DNA from: Candidatus Caccoplasma merdipullorum
GTDB taxonomy: Bacteria > Bacteroidota > Bacteroidia > Bacteroidales > G3-4614
Direction of reading: 5' to 3'
Length of the DNA: 37,268 nt
NCBI GenBank assembly: GCA_017694415.1
Contig: JADIMW010000034.1
Coordinates: 1 to 37,268, forward strand
The notes below the pieces were generated by a model. That model saw only the letters and a program-made list of their open reading frames with translations. It had not been told where the DNA came from and did not search any database. Shown here in pieces: positions 8,231 through 15,123 of this stretch (positions are counted from its first letter, which is position 1; each line of letters starts with the position of its first letter). A program made the translations under genes and the position numbers.

Positions 8231-9421
8231 TTATTTGTTTATTGTCTGTTTTATTCTGTTTAATGCCTGTCGCAGCTTGTCTTCGGTTGCGCATAGCGAT
8301 ATTCGGATAAATTTGTCGCCTTCTGACCCGAAGACTATTCCGGGTGTTGCAAATACGCGGGCTTCGTAGAGGAGACGGTCGGCCAGTTCGGCTCCGTTTT
8401 TAAAGGTCTCGGGGACTTTTACCCAGAGGAACATTCCGCGTTGTGCCGGGTCGAAACTGCAATTTAGCGTACGGGCTATTTCTTCGGCCAACTCGCGACG
8501 GGGTTTATATACGGAATTTATCTCTTCGTACCATGTCTTGTCGGCATGGAGGGCTTCTGCGGCTGCTATCTGCATGGGGCGGAATGTTCCTGAATCGATA
8601 TTGCTTTTTACTCGCAGTACCCAATTTACGAATTCGGCATTGGAGGCCAGCATGCCTACTCTCCATCCGGGCATATTGTGCGATTTGCTCATTGAATTGA
8701 GTTCGATGCAGACTTCTTTTGCACCCGGTACGGAGAGTATGCTCAACGGCTTGTCGTTGAGTATAAAGCTGTACGGGTTGTCATTTACTATGACGATGTT
8801 GTGGCGGCGTCCGAATGCTACGAGGTTTTCAAACAATTCGCGCGATGCTACTTTTCCCGTGGGCATGTTGGGGTAGTTTACCCACATGAGCTTTACGTTC
8901 GACAGGTCGTTTTTTTCTATTTCTTCGAAATCGGGAAGCCAACTGTTTTCTTCTTTTAGGTTGTATGTTATTATGTTTGCTTCGGCCAAGCGGCTTACGG
9001 ACGTGTAGGTGGGATATCCGGGATTGGGGACCAATACTCCGTCGCCGGGGTTTACGAATGCGAGGGTTATGTGCAGAATGCCTTCTTTGGAACCGATGAG
9101 CGGCTGTATCTCTTTTGCGGGGTCGAGCGTTACGCCGAACCACTTTCCGTACCATTCGGCAAATGCTTCGCGCAACTGCGGGATTCCGACATACGGCTGG
9201 TATCCGTGGGCATTTGCTTTTTCGGCTTCGTTGGACAGTGCGGCTATTACCTCGGGGTGCGGCGGACGGTCGGGACTGCCTATTCCCAGACTTATTACGT
9301 CTAATCCGCGGGCGTTCATGTCGGCTACTTCTTTCAGTTTTTTGGAGAAATAGTACTCGCTTACGTTACTTACTCTCCTTGCCGGCGTAATTGCTTTTTT
9401 GCTGTTAGTATCTTCTGCCAT
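8231..9421 (-). CDS. PLP-dependent class I/II aminotransferase (probable aromatic aminotransferase)
   Basis: A 396-residue fold-type I aminotransferase. Recognisable parts are the cofactor-phosphate region IGSKEGILHITL near 109-120, VLVPNPGYPTY at 129-139, the Asn-Pro-Thr-like segment NYPNMPTGK at 182-190, the NDNPYS loop, and the Schiff-base lysine K246 in NSMSKSHNMPGWRVG. Sequence style is close to the LL-diaminopimelate/alanine aminotransferase-like group. Position at the head of a Phe/Tyr operon behind an aromatic-codon leader suggests it transaminates phenylpyruvate and 4-hydroxyphenylpyruvate; that substrate is inferred from context. The ATG at 9421 lies only 12 bases after the U-tract of the attenuator terminator, so the gene's expression depends directly on that switch. 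No Shine-Dalgarno sequence is visible. Confidence 0.92.
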   Translation of the reverse strand: MAEDTNSKKAITPARRVSNVSEYYFSKKLKEVADMNARGLDVISLGIGSPDRPPHPEVIAALSNEAEKANAHGYQPYVGIPQLREAFAEWYGKWFGVTLDPAKEIQPLIGSKEGILHITLAFVNPGDGVLVPNPGYPTYTSVSRLAEANIITYNLKEENSWLPDFEEIEKNDLSNVKLMWVNYPNMPTGKVASRELFENLVAFGRRHNIVIVNDNPYSFILNDKPLSILSVPGAKEVCIELNSMSKSHNMPGWRVGMLASNAEFVNWVLRVKSNIDSGTFRPMQIAAAEALHADKTWYEEINSVYKPRRELAEEIARTLNCSFDPAQRGMFLWVKVPETFKNGAELADRLLYEARVFATPGIVFGSEGDKFIRISLCATEDKLRQALNRIKQTINK

Positions 9422-9433
9422 AGTCGTACAAAT

Positions 9434-9463
9434 AAAAAATCCCGCTCTTTTTCAAGAACGGGA
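9434..9463 (-). terminator. Attenuator terminator hairpin
   Basis: TCCCGTTCTT (9463-9454), a GAAA tetraloop (9453-9450), AAGAGCGGGA (9449-9440) and six U residues (9439-9434). It is a compact 10-bp stem with one G-U pair and a GNRA loop, ending 12 bases before the aminotransferase ATG. Confidence 0.88.
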
Positions 9464-9520
9464 CCTTGTAATATTTTTAATTTTCCAATCTCTTGTCATA
9501 CGCACGAAATCCCGCTCTTA
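9434..9520 (-). promoter_or_regulatory. Phe/Tyr transcription attenuator (antiterminator/terminator switch)
   Basis: Reading the minus strand, the 13-base sequence AAGAGCGGGATTT occurs twice: at 9519-9507, starting inside the leader stop codon, and at 9449-9437. Between them lies TCCCGTTCTT (9463-9454). It can pair with the first copy (antiterminator, 10 bp with one G-U, loop of about 46 bases) or with the second (terminator). The two structures are mutually exclusive. A ribosome that finishes the leader would cover the first copy and let the terminator form. A ribosome stalled at the Phe/Tyr codons would leave it free to form the antiterminator. Confidence 0.85.
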
Positions 9521-9580
9521 CTTGTTGCTGAAGTAAAAGTAGTAATAAAAGTATGCGAATACAGAGATATTCTTTATCAT
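9518..9580 (-). CDS. Phe/Tyr-rich leader peptide of the aromatic operon
   Basis: A 20-codon reading frame from ATG at 9580 to TAA at 9520-9518. Residues 8-17 read FAYFYYYFYF: four Phe and five Tyr in ten codons, far beyond chance. It uses both TTT/TTC and TAT/TAC codons. It begins about 18 bases after the predicted transcription start and its stop codon overlaps the antiterminator arm. This is the layout of a leader peptide whose translation senses charged tRNA-Phe and tRNA-Tyr. The peptide itself probably has no function. The downstream genes make exactly these two amino acids. Confidence 0.88.
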   Translation of the reverse strand: MIKNISVFAYFYYYFYFSNK

Positions 9581-9604
9581 GGTCTTTTTGTTTTTTAGAC
9601 TGTG

Positions 9605-9635
9605 CAAATTTAGAGATAATTTTTGTTTGCGCAAA
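9605..9635 (-). promoter_or_regulatory. Bacteroidales promoter of the leader and aromatic operon
   Basis: On the minus strand TTTG (9635-9632), 19 bases, then TAAATTTG (9612-9605): an exact TTTG/TAnnTTTG match. Predicted start near 9598, about 18 bases before the leader ATG. The remaining stretch 9636-9801 is AT-rich and shows no gene. Confidence 0.78.
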
Positions 9636-9801
9636 TTTTTTTCTTGTTTTTTATTTATAAAATTCGAGTTTTGTTTTTGTTTTATATCCTGCTGTTTTTT
9701 ATTGTACGTATTGTTTTTTGCCTGAGGGTTTTATTGTGGTATTCTTTTACGTTCGGGGCATTTTTCCATAACGGATTATGACGTTTCTACGTTCTTCTTT
9801 T

Positions 9802-10800
9802 TTACTGCTTCGGGAACGCGTATATGGAATTTTTATCCAACATGCTCTTTTCTTTTACCCGTATTTTGAGCTGGTGTATGTAATCGGACATGTATGCTAT
9901 GTGCGAATCGTAAAAGTTGTGTTTTTTACTGAATAAGGCGAATGCCATCCGTGCCCACATTATCGCGGATTCATAACGGTCGTTCAATTCTTCGTATATG
10001 GCCATATTGGCGGCGGCTTTTCCTTGCAGTGCCTTGTTTGTGGTATTCTCGAAAACGTATTCCCATAAATAGGAGGCTTCGTCGTATTTTTCTTCTTTCC
10101 AGTATTTATCGGCTTTCCGCATAAGCGGATATATTGAGACGAAATAGATTCGTCCTACTTTTTCTCTGTAGGGGAGGTATATTTCTGAGACTTTGTTGCT
10201 GAGCGCAACCATTGCCTCTGCTATGGTTTCCCGCTGTTCCGGTAACGATGTGATTGCTTCTTCCAACGAATATCCCGAACCTTGCCATGTAAGGGTATCG
10301 TTTACAGTATAGGTCATAGGGCCGTTGGATTCGGGTATAATCATCGTTATATTGGCTCGCAGTATATATCTGCGCGTGGAAAGATACCAGTCGCTGTCGA
10401 GCGTATCGGCGAACAATTCGGGGGATACGGCCAGTTCGTTGAGCGTTATTATGGACTTGCGTCCTAAATATTCGGCAAGTATTTCTGCGTGGTCTTCTTC
10501 TATCGCTTTTCCCGTAGGCGTGTCCATCATATACGATTCTACGGCTTGTGAATATATCGAATTTTTTAACGACGTCATCATCATCCCGAAAAATATGCCT
10601 CGCACGGTATCGGTCGGCAGGGTCTCTATTTCGGATACGGCCGTGTCCTTGACATTATATACGACGGCTATCGGTTCTGCTCCGGGGAGCAATATCTGCG
10701 GCGGACGGACTATATCATATTCGACATATCGTAATGATGAACATGAAACGGATGTTATCATTATGACAGTCGCCAATATATAATACTTGATTTTATCCAT
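9802..10800 (-). CDS. DUF6340-family lipoprotein
   Basis: A 332-residue exported lipoprotein. The signal peptide MDKIKYYILATVIMITSVSC ends in a lipobox with the acylated Cys at residue 20. The mature part begins with the strand SSLRYVEYDIVRPPQILLPGAEPIAVVYN, typical of DUF6340 proteins in Bacteroidales. From about residue 225 it becomes helical with TPR-like repeats (YDEASYLWEYVFENTTNKALQGKAAANMAIYEEL, ESAIMWARMAFALF). It is expected on the periplasmic face of an outer or inner membrane. The role is unknown; TPR-like halves usually mediate protein contacts. It is transcribed alone: the upstream gene ends 302 bases away and a TACATTTG -7-like element lies at 10879-10872 without a clear -33 box. 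Confidence 0.82.
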   Translation of the reverse strand: MDKIKYYILATVIMITSVSCSSLRYVEYDIVRPPQILLPGAEPIAVVYNVKDTAVSEIETLPTDTVRGIFFGMMMTSLKNSIYSQAVESYMMDTPTGKAIEEDHAEILAEYLGRKSIITLNELAVSPELFADTLDSDWYLSTRRYILRANITMIIPESNGPMTYTVNDTLTWQGSGYSLEEAITSLPEQRETIAEAMVALSNKVSEIYLPYREKVGRIYFVSIYPLMRKADKYWKEEKYDEASYLWEYVFENTTNKALQGKAAANMAIYEELNDRYESAIMWARMAFALFSKKHNFYDSHIAYMSDYIHQLKIRVKEKSMLDKNSIYAFPKQ

Positions 10801-11102
10801 ATCGGTTGTTATTGTCTGTTATCCGGGTTCTTGCCGCCGATTCAAAGCGTCTTCTTATTTGATGAATATTGCAAATGTAATCAAATATTTTGTCTTTTAT
10901 AATATTGCTTTGTATTTCTGCCTTTTGTCCTGCGCCTGCAAGTACTGGAAACGTTGCCGCCGAGATACGCCTGTTGTTTTATAATGGTACGGGAGTGTCT
11001 TTTCGGGAGTGTTTATTTGTTATGAAATATGAAAAAAGCCGTACCGGAAATTTGTTTTTCGATACAGCTTGTTTGTTGTTTTTGCTATTTTGGTTTAAGC
11101 AA
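10801..11102. other. Intergenic region between the DUF6340 gene and the acyltransferase gene
   Basis: About 300 bases, AT-rich near the DUF6340 start. The minus strand carries TACATTTG (10879-10872), a -7-like box without a good -33 partner. GGTACGG (10984-10990) and CCGTACC (11041-11047) could form a 7-bp stem, but the loop is long and there is no U-run. I see no gene here. Confidence 0.4.
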
Positions 11103-12266
11103 TCAGCGGTCGGTCTTTTTTGCCGTCATCGGCAGCAAGTGTTTTGTAAGGTAGCGTCTTACCGGCTCGTCGTAGAGTTTAAGGCAGATGTATGCGAGCA
11201 GTATGTTGCCGAAGAACAGCAGCAGCGCCACTGGCCAGACTTGCGGGAAGGTCAGCCCTTCGCGCCAGACCCATGCATAGAACAGATACATGAACGGATA
11301 ATGGATTATATATACGGGGTATGAAATGTCGCCGAGGAACTTGCATATCCGGGATGAGATTTTGTCGGTGGTTTTTCCGGAAGCTCCGAGATATACCAGT
11401 ACGGGGAATATTATTATTGTGCAGACGGAATCGTATATTCCGTTTTTCCACGGGGTGTTTCCGTCGCCTATATACGGGAGCGTGAGTAAAACCGCAAGAA
11501 TGGCCGAGCAGAGCCAGAATGCCCCGCGGATTTTTACCGGTTTGAAAATGCGCGACATCAACAGTCCGGCCGAGAAGGAGAAGGTGAGCCGTAGGAATCC
11601 TCCGGGCAGATTGTAGTCGGCCAACGTCCACCCTACTCCCAAATGTCCGTATCCCGAAAGGTTGGTAACGGCAAAGGCTGAAAGGGCTGCTGCGGAGAAT
11701 GCAACGAGCAGGGCAAGTTGTTTTGTGGTAAACCGGCGTATGAATAGTGCATATAACAGATTGCCTATATATTCGAAAAAGAGAGACCACGTGGGCCCGT
11801 TAAGGGGATACATTTCGCCGTTTCCTCTTACTTCACTGCCTGTTCCGGGGAGTTCGGGTATAAGGAAAAGGTTCAACAGTAATGCCAACAACAGCATGGT
11901 AACGGGTACGGCTGTGCCGTTCCACTGCTCGCAGCCTTGTATATAGAATGTTATGGCTCCCAACACGGCGCCTAATACTACCATGGGGTGCAACCGTATG
12001 AAACGGCGTTTTACGAATTGACGGAGGGTCATGTTTTTCCAACGGTCGTCGTATGCGTAACCGACTACGAATCCCGACAGTATGAAGAAGAAATCGACGG
12101 CCATATATCCGTGGTTGAATTTCTGATCTATCGGACTGGTGGCGAATCCTTCGAATATGTGATACCAGATTACCAGCAAAGCCGCTACGCCTCTTAACCC
12201 GTCGAGCAACTCGTAATGGGGTTTTGAATCGGCGAATGTTGCCGACGAGATTATTGTTTTTGACAT
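11103..12266 (-). CDS. Acyltransferase 3 (OafA/YrhL-type) membrane protein
   Basis: A 387-residue protein with about ten membrane helices, belonging to the acyltransferase-3 family that O-acylates sugars of surface polysaccharides or other extracytoplasmic acceptors. The N-terminal ELLDGLRGVAALLVIWYHIFEGF contains the family motif Arg-x10-His (R25, H36). MAVDFFFILSGFVVGY is the conserved second segment. The first helix is unusually close to the start (residue 18), and the C-terminus is a short basic tail. It is monocistronic. The gap to the Crp/Fnr-family gene downstream in coordinate order is 97 bases and holds a -7 box and a palindrome that could be a Crp/Fnr operator. The natural substrate cannot be told from the sequence. 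Confidence 0.92.
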   Translation of the reverse strand: MSKTIISSATFADSKPHYELLDGLRGVAALLVIWYHIFEGFATSPIDQKFNHGYMAVDFFFILSGFVVGYAYDDRWKNMTLRQFVKRRFIRLHPMVVLGAVLGAITFYIQGCEQWNGTAVPVTMLLLALLLNLFLIPELPGTGSEVRGNGEMYPLNGPTWSLFFEYIGNLLYALFIRRFTTKQLALLVAFSAAALSAFAVTNLSGYGHLGVGWTLADYNLPGGFLRLTFSFSAGLLMSRIFKPVKIRGAFWLCSAILAVLLTLPYIGDGNTPWKNGIYDSVCTIIIFPVLVYLGASGKTTDKISSRICKFLGDISYPVYIIHYPFMYLFYAWVWREGLTFPQVWPVALLLFFGNILLAYICLKLYDEPVRRYLTKHLLPMTAKKTDR

Positions 12267-12301
12267 TTTACGTGGATTCCGTTTTTACGTTTTTATGGTT
12301 G

Positions 12302-12309
12302 CAAAGGTA
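12302..12309 (-). promoter_or_regulatory. -7 element of the acyltransferase promoter
   Basis: TACCTTTG on the minus strand (12309-12302) matches TAnnTTTG. No TTTG box lies 19-21 bases upstream; that space is taken by the palindrome at 12331-12346. The predicted start is near 12296-12298. Confidence 0.5.
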
Positions 12310-12330
12310 CTGCTTTGCTTTTTGTAAAAA

Positions 12331-12346
12331 TTTGACCTATGTCAAA
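12331..12346. promoter_or_regulatory. Candidate Crp/Fnr-type operator, TTTGAC-N4-GTCAAA
   Basis: A perfect 6-bp inverted repeat with a 4-base spacer (TTTGACCTATGTCAAA), the geometry of FNR-like sites. Its centre is about 40 bases upstream of the predicted acyltransferase start, where class II activators bind, and it replaces the missing -33 box. The gene for a Crp/Fnr-family protein ends 18 bases away. Confidence 0.5.
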
Positions 12347-12363
12347 ATATGCGTCGGGCGTAT

Positions 12364-12927
12364 CTATTCTTTTGCTCTTAAACGGCTCAGTGTCGAGGGG
12401 GTTATTCCGAGGTACGATGCGATATATCCCAGATTTGCTGTTCGGCAGACATCGGGGAACTGCTTTTTGAACTCTTTGTAGCGTTCTTTGGCGGGCAGGG
12501 TAAGGCGTTCTTTATGACTGCGGTGCAGTCGCCTGTATTCGTTTTGGTGTATTATCCTGCCCCAATTGCTGAGTTCGATGTTTGTGGTGAAAAGGTTTAT
12601 CAAATCGGGAATCAGTATTTTATAGGCTTCTACTTCTTCGAGGGTTTCGACGAACTCTTCGCTCGGCTTGTTGTAGTAGAGTTCGTCCATGCTGAAAACT
12701 ATGCCGCCGTCGGACGAGAATGACGTAGTAATTTCCTCGCCATCGACAAGCCAAAAGGAACGGGTCATTCCTTTTTCTATGAAGTATGCATATTTGCAGT
12801 ATCTGTTTTCTTGTATGAGCTGGTATTTTTTTGGATACCGGCACGGTTCTACTTTTGCAAGCAGGGTATTAACTGTTTCGTCGGATACGGGGCATAATGC
12901 CCGCATGTTGCTTATTACCTTGTTCAT
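12364..12927 (-). CDS. Crp/Fnr-family transcriptional regulator
   Basis: A 187-residue protein with a cyclic-nucleotide-binding-like beta-roll (residues about 25-115; YPKKYQLIQENRYCKYAYFIEKGMTRSFWLVDGEEITTSF) and a C-terminal helix-turn-helix (about 165-186; ANLGYIASYLGITPSTLSRLRAK). The size and layout are those of the short Crp/Fnr regulators common in Bacteroidota, whose effectors are mostly unknown. There is no Cys cluster for an FNR iron-sulfur centre, and the cNMP pocket residues are not obviously conserved. The recognition helix contains TPSTLSRLR, typical of the family. It has its own consensus promoter. A palindrome upstream of the neighbouring acyltransferase gene is a plausible target. 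Confidence 0.92.
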   Translation of the reverse strand: MNKVISNMRALCPVSDETVNTLLAKVEPCRYPKKYQLIQENRYCKYAYFIEKGMTRSFWLVDGEEITTSFSSDGGIVFSMDELYYNKPSEEFVETLEEVEAYKILIPDLINLFTTNIELSNWGRIIHQNEYRRLHRSHKERLTLPAKERYKEFKKQFPDVCRTANLGYIASYLGITPSTLSRLRAKE

Positions 12928-12955
12928 ATATTTGACCGGCAGTATGTTTTGTTTG

Positions 12956-12986
12956 CAAATATATGAATGACGACAGTATTTACAAA
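12956..12986 (-). promoter_or_regulatory. Promoter of the Crp/Fnr-family gene
   Basis: TTTG (12986-12983), 19 bases, TATATTTG (12963-12956) on the minus strand: an exact match to the Bacteroidales consensus. The predicted start near 12949 leaves a leader of about 22 bases. Confidence 0.75.
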
Positions 12987-13032
12987 GGCTTGCGGCGTAT
13001 GCAGTCTGCCTGTACCGGTTCGTTTGTACGGA

Positions 13033-14148
13033 TTACGGCGGGGGGAGTACGTTCATCGGGGCATAGTATCCGCCGTTGTATGGCCCCCACTCGTTCCATG
13101 GCGTCAGTACGGCCTGCAGGTTGTTATCGCCGAACGTGTTGAGCTGTACTATGGGGTTGTTCCGACAGTTTATGTATATCAACGACGGACATAGTGATAC
13201 GTCGAGGGTACTTATGGCGTTTTCGCAACAGTTTACCCGTTGCAGTAATGTGCGCCCTTTCAAATCCAAATCGGATATGTTGTTGTACGAACAGTCGATA
13301 GAGTTTATGGAATTGCTGTTTTCTATCCACAGGTATGTGAGGGAATTGTATGAGCAGTCGAGTGTTGTCAATGAAGTACAGTCGCCGATATAAAGGTGAG
13401 TCATGTTGTTGTTGCTGCAATAGAGGTTCTGCAACTGTTCTTGCCCCGATACGTTCAGTTGGGTTATGTTGTTGCTGTCGATGTTCAGGTTTACCAGCCC
13501 GGGCAGGTCGGAGGCATTGAATTCCGTAAGGTTATTGTATCCGCAGGAGAGTGTCTGCAATGATTTGCATCCGTCGATATTTATCGCGGCGAGTTTACAT
13601 CCTTGTATGTTGAGTGTTTGCAACGTCTCGGATTGGCCGGCATCGAACATGGTGATTGGATTGTCGCCGCAGTTGAGTATTTTAAGCGATTTGCATGGTG
13701 TTATGTCGAGCGTCGTTATTTTGTTTTTATAACAGATAAGGCGTGTCAGTGCGGTGCATCCGTCGAGGTTGAGGGTTGTCAGATTGTTACGGGAGAGGTC
13801 GGCGGTTTTGAGCGACGTGCATCCGTCTATCTCTACCGACGTGATGTGGTTGCGCGACAGGTCGAGGTTTTGCAGCGAGGTGAAATTTTTCAGCGAGATG
13901 TTGCCGCTTAGGGCATACCCGCGCCAGTTTATGTTTTTTACATTGCCGTTCTCCCATACGACTCCTGTCCACGATGCGGGGTTGGAGAGATCCTTTATTC
14001 TTAACATGTCGGCATTTGTACGTCCGCCTTGTGCCGTACTGCTGTTTAAAAACGATATTAATGCCGAGACTTCGTCCGTATTCTGGCTGTTTGCATTTAT
14101 TACCGCAAAGAATAGTGCGGCCGACAGGAGCAGGGTAGTTTTTTTCAT
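13033..14148 (-). CDS. Secreted leucine-rich-repeat protein with twelve 21-residue repeats
   Basis: A 371-residue exported protein with a Sec signal peptide (MKKTTLLLSAALFFAVINANSQ). A capping segment (SWTGVVWENGNVKNINWRGYALSGNISL) leads into twelve uninterrupted repeats of exactly 21 residues (residues 89-340). The repeat pattern is approximately CtsLttLdCsyNniTtLdidg. The Cys/Leu at the start and the LxxLxCxxN core resemble the short bacterial LRRs of internalin J-like and BspA-related surface proteins. Cys recurs at two repeat positions in many copies and could stack as a ladder. The protein ends in a Pro/Tyr/Gly-rich tail (PYNGGYYAPMNVLPPP) with no recognisable type IX secretion domain or anchor. 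LRR proteins of this type bind proteins or host surfaces; the ligand here is unknown. It follows the CvfB-like gene by 44 bases. Confidence 0.85.
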   Translation of the reverse strand: MKKTTLLLSAALFFAVINANSQNTDEVSALISFLNSSTAQGGRTNADMLRIKDLSNPASWTGVVWENGNVKNINWRGYALSGNISLKNFTSLQNLDLSRNHITSVEIDGCTSLKTADLSRNNLTTLNLDGCTALTRLICYKNKITTLDITPCKSLKILNCGDNPITMFDAGQSETLQTLNIQGCKLAAINIDGCKSLQTLSCGYNNLTEFNASDLPGLVNLNIDSNNITQLNVSGQEQLQNLYCSNNNMTHLYIGDCTSLTTLDCSYNSLTYLWIENSNSINSIDCSYNNISDLDLKGRTLLQRVNCCENAISTLDVSLCPSLIYINCRNNPIVQLNTFGDNNLQAVLTPWNEWGPYNGGYYAPMNVLPPP

Positions 14149-14184
14149 ATTCCGTTGTTTTGTTATTGAAACAACGCGGAATAT
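14147..14184 (-). promoter_or_regulatory. Hairpin covering the leucine-rich-repeat gene start
   Basis: On the minus strand ATATTCCG (14184-14177) pairs with CGGAATAT (14154-14147), and TTGTTT (14174-14169... read 5' side) pairs with AAACAA (14160-14155), with a two-base CG bulge and an 8-base loop. The 3' arm ends with the AT of the ATG start codon at 14148. No U-run follows, so this looks like a translation-blocking hairpin rather than a terminator. Confidence 0.5.
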
Positions 14185-14192
14185 GGAATGGT

Positions 14193-15038
14193 TTACTTCT
14201 CGGTACGGGGCCGGAGTTTTATTTTGTCGGGCGTTATTTCTATTTTGTGTTCTTTATAAAGTGCTCCTATAGCTTTTTTATAACTTTTCTTGCTGCATCC
14301 GAATATCGCGGCTATCTGCTCGGGCGACGACGCGTCGGTTACCGCGAGCTCTCCTCTGTTCCGTCTTAATTCGGCAAGTATCTGCTCCGACAACGCTCCT
14401 ACCGAACCATACCCTTGCTCTCGTACTGTTATGTCTATTTTGCCGTCGGGTCTTACTCTTTTTACATATCCGTCGAGCTGCTCGCCTATTTGTACGGGTG
14501 AATAGAGTTCGTTTTCGTATATCATCCCGCGGTGTAAATTATCGACTATGACCTTGTACCCTATATCGGTTTTCTGATATACCAGTATTTTTACTTGTGC
14601 ATTGAATTTGTATTCGGGCTTTATGTTTCCGAGATATTTTTCTATTTTGGCTGATGCGGCTATTCGTCCGCTCTCCATGTCGTGATAGATATATACGATA
14701 TAGCGTTTGTCGGGTTTCATCTTTACGCGTTGCCCGCGGAACGGAACGAGTAGTTCTTTTGGCAGACCCCAATCGAGGAAAGCTCCTATGCCGTTTACTG
14801 CCGATACTCGCAGATAGGCGAATTCGCCGACCGTGGCATAGGGGCGCATGGTTGTAGCTATTATGCGGTCTTCGGAGTCGAGATAGAGAAATACTTCTAT
14901 TTCGTCGCCGGGTTTCGCTCCTTGGGGTACGTATTTGCGCGGAAGGAGTATTTCGCCGTCTTCTCCTCCGTCGAGGTACATGCCGAAATCAACTTCTTTT
15001 TTTATTTTCAACTTGTTGTATTTTCCTATCTGCGACAT
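14193..15038 (-). CDS. cvfB: CvfB-like S1-domain RNA-binding protein
   Basis: A 281-residue cytoplasmic protein of the CvfB/YitL family, which is built of three S1-type RNA-binding domains followed by a winged helix. Residues 1-65 (KYNKLKIKKEVDFGMYLDGGEDGEILLPRKYVP) and 70-135 (YLRVSAVNGIGAFLDWGLPKELLVPF) are the first two S1 units. Residues about 140-215 are the third (GYKVIVDNLHRGMIYENELYSPVQIGEQLDGYVKRVRPDGKIDI). Residues about 220-280 form the winged helix (AAIFGCSKKSYKKAIGALYKEHKI). In staphylococci CvfB affects virulence-gene mRNA levels; its molecular role in Bacteroidota is not established. Its promoter (TAATTTTG at 15072-15065) overlaps the divergent promoter of the EFR1 gene. Confidence 0.9.
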   Translation of the reverse strand: MSQIGKYNKLKIKKEVDFGMYLDGGEDGEILLPRKYVPQGAKPGDEIEVFLYLDSEDRIIATTMRPYATVGEFAYLRVSAVNGIGAFLDWGLPKELLVPFRGQRVKMKPDKRYIVYIYHDMESGRIAASAKIEKYLGNIKPEYKFNAQVKILVYQKTDIGYKVIVDNLHRGMIYENELYSPVQIGEQLDGYVKRVRPDGKIDITVREQGYGSVGALSEQILAELRRNRGELAVTDASSPEQIAAIFGCSKKSYKKAIGALYKEHKIEITPDKIKLRPRTEK

Positions 15039-15060
15039 TTGCCTGTTTTATTTTTGTCCG

Positions 15061-15093
15061 GTTGCAAAATTATCCCTTTTAAAGTTATATTTG
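15061..15093. promoter_or_regulatory. Overlapping divergent -7 elements (cvfB-like gene and EFR1 gene)
   Basis: Minus strand: TAATTTTG at 15072-15065, pointing to the cvfB-like gene. Plus strand: TATATTTG at 15086-15093 with an imperfect -33 box GTTG at 15061-15064 (21-base spacer), pointing to the EFR1 gene. The two promoters share the same 33 bases, so polymerase binding on one side should hinder the other. Confidence 0.5.
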
Positions 15094-15123
15094 CATGTAT
15101 AATCTGCGGAATTTGTTACTGTA

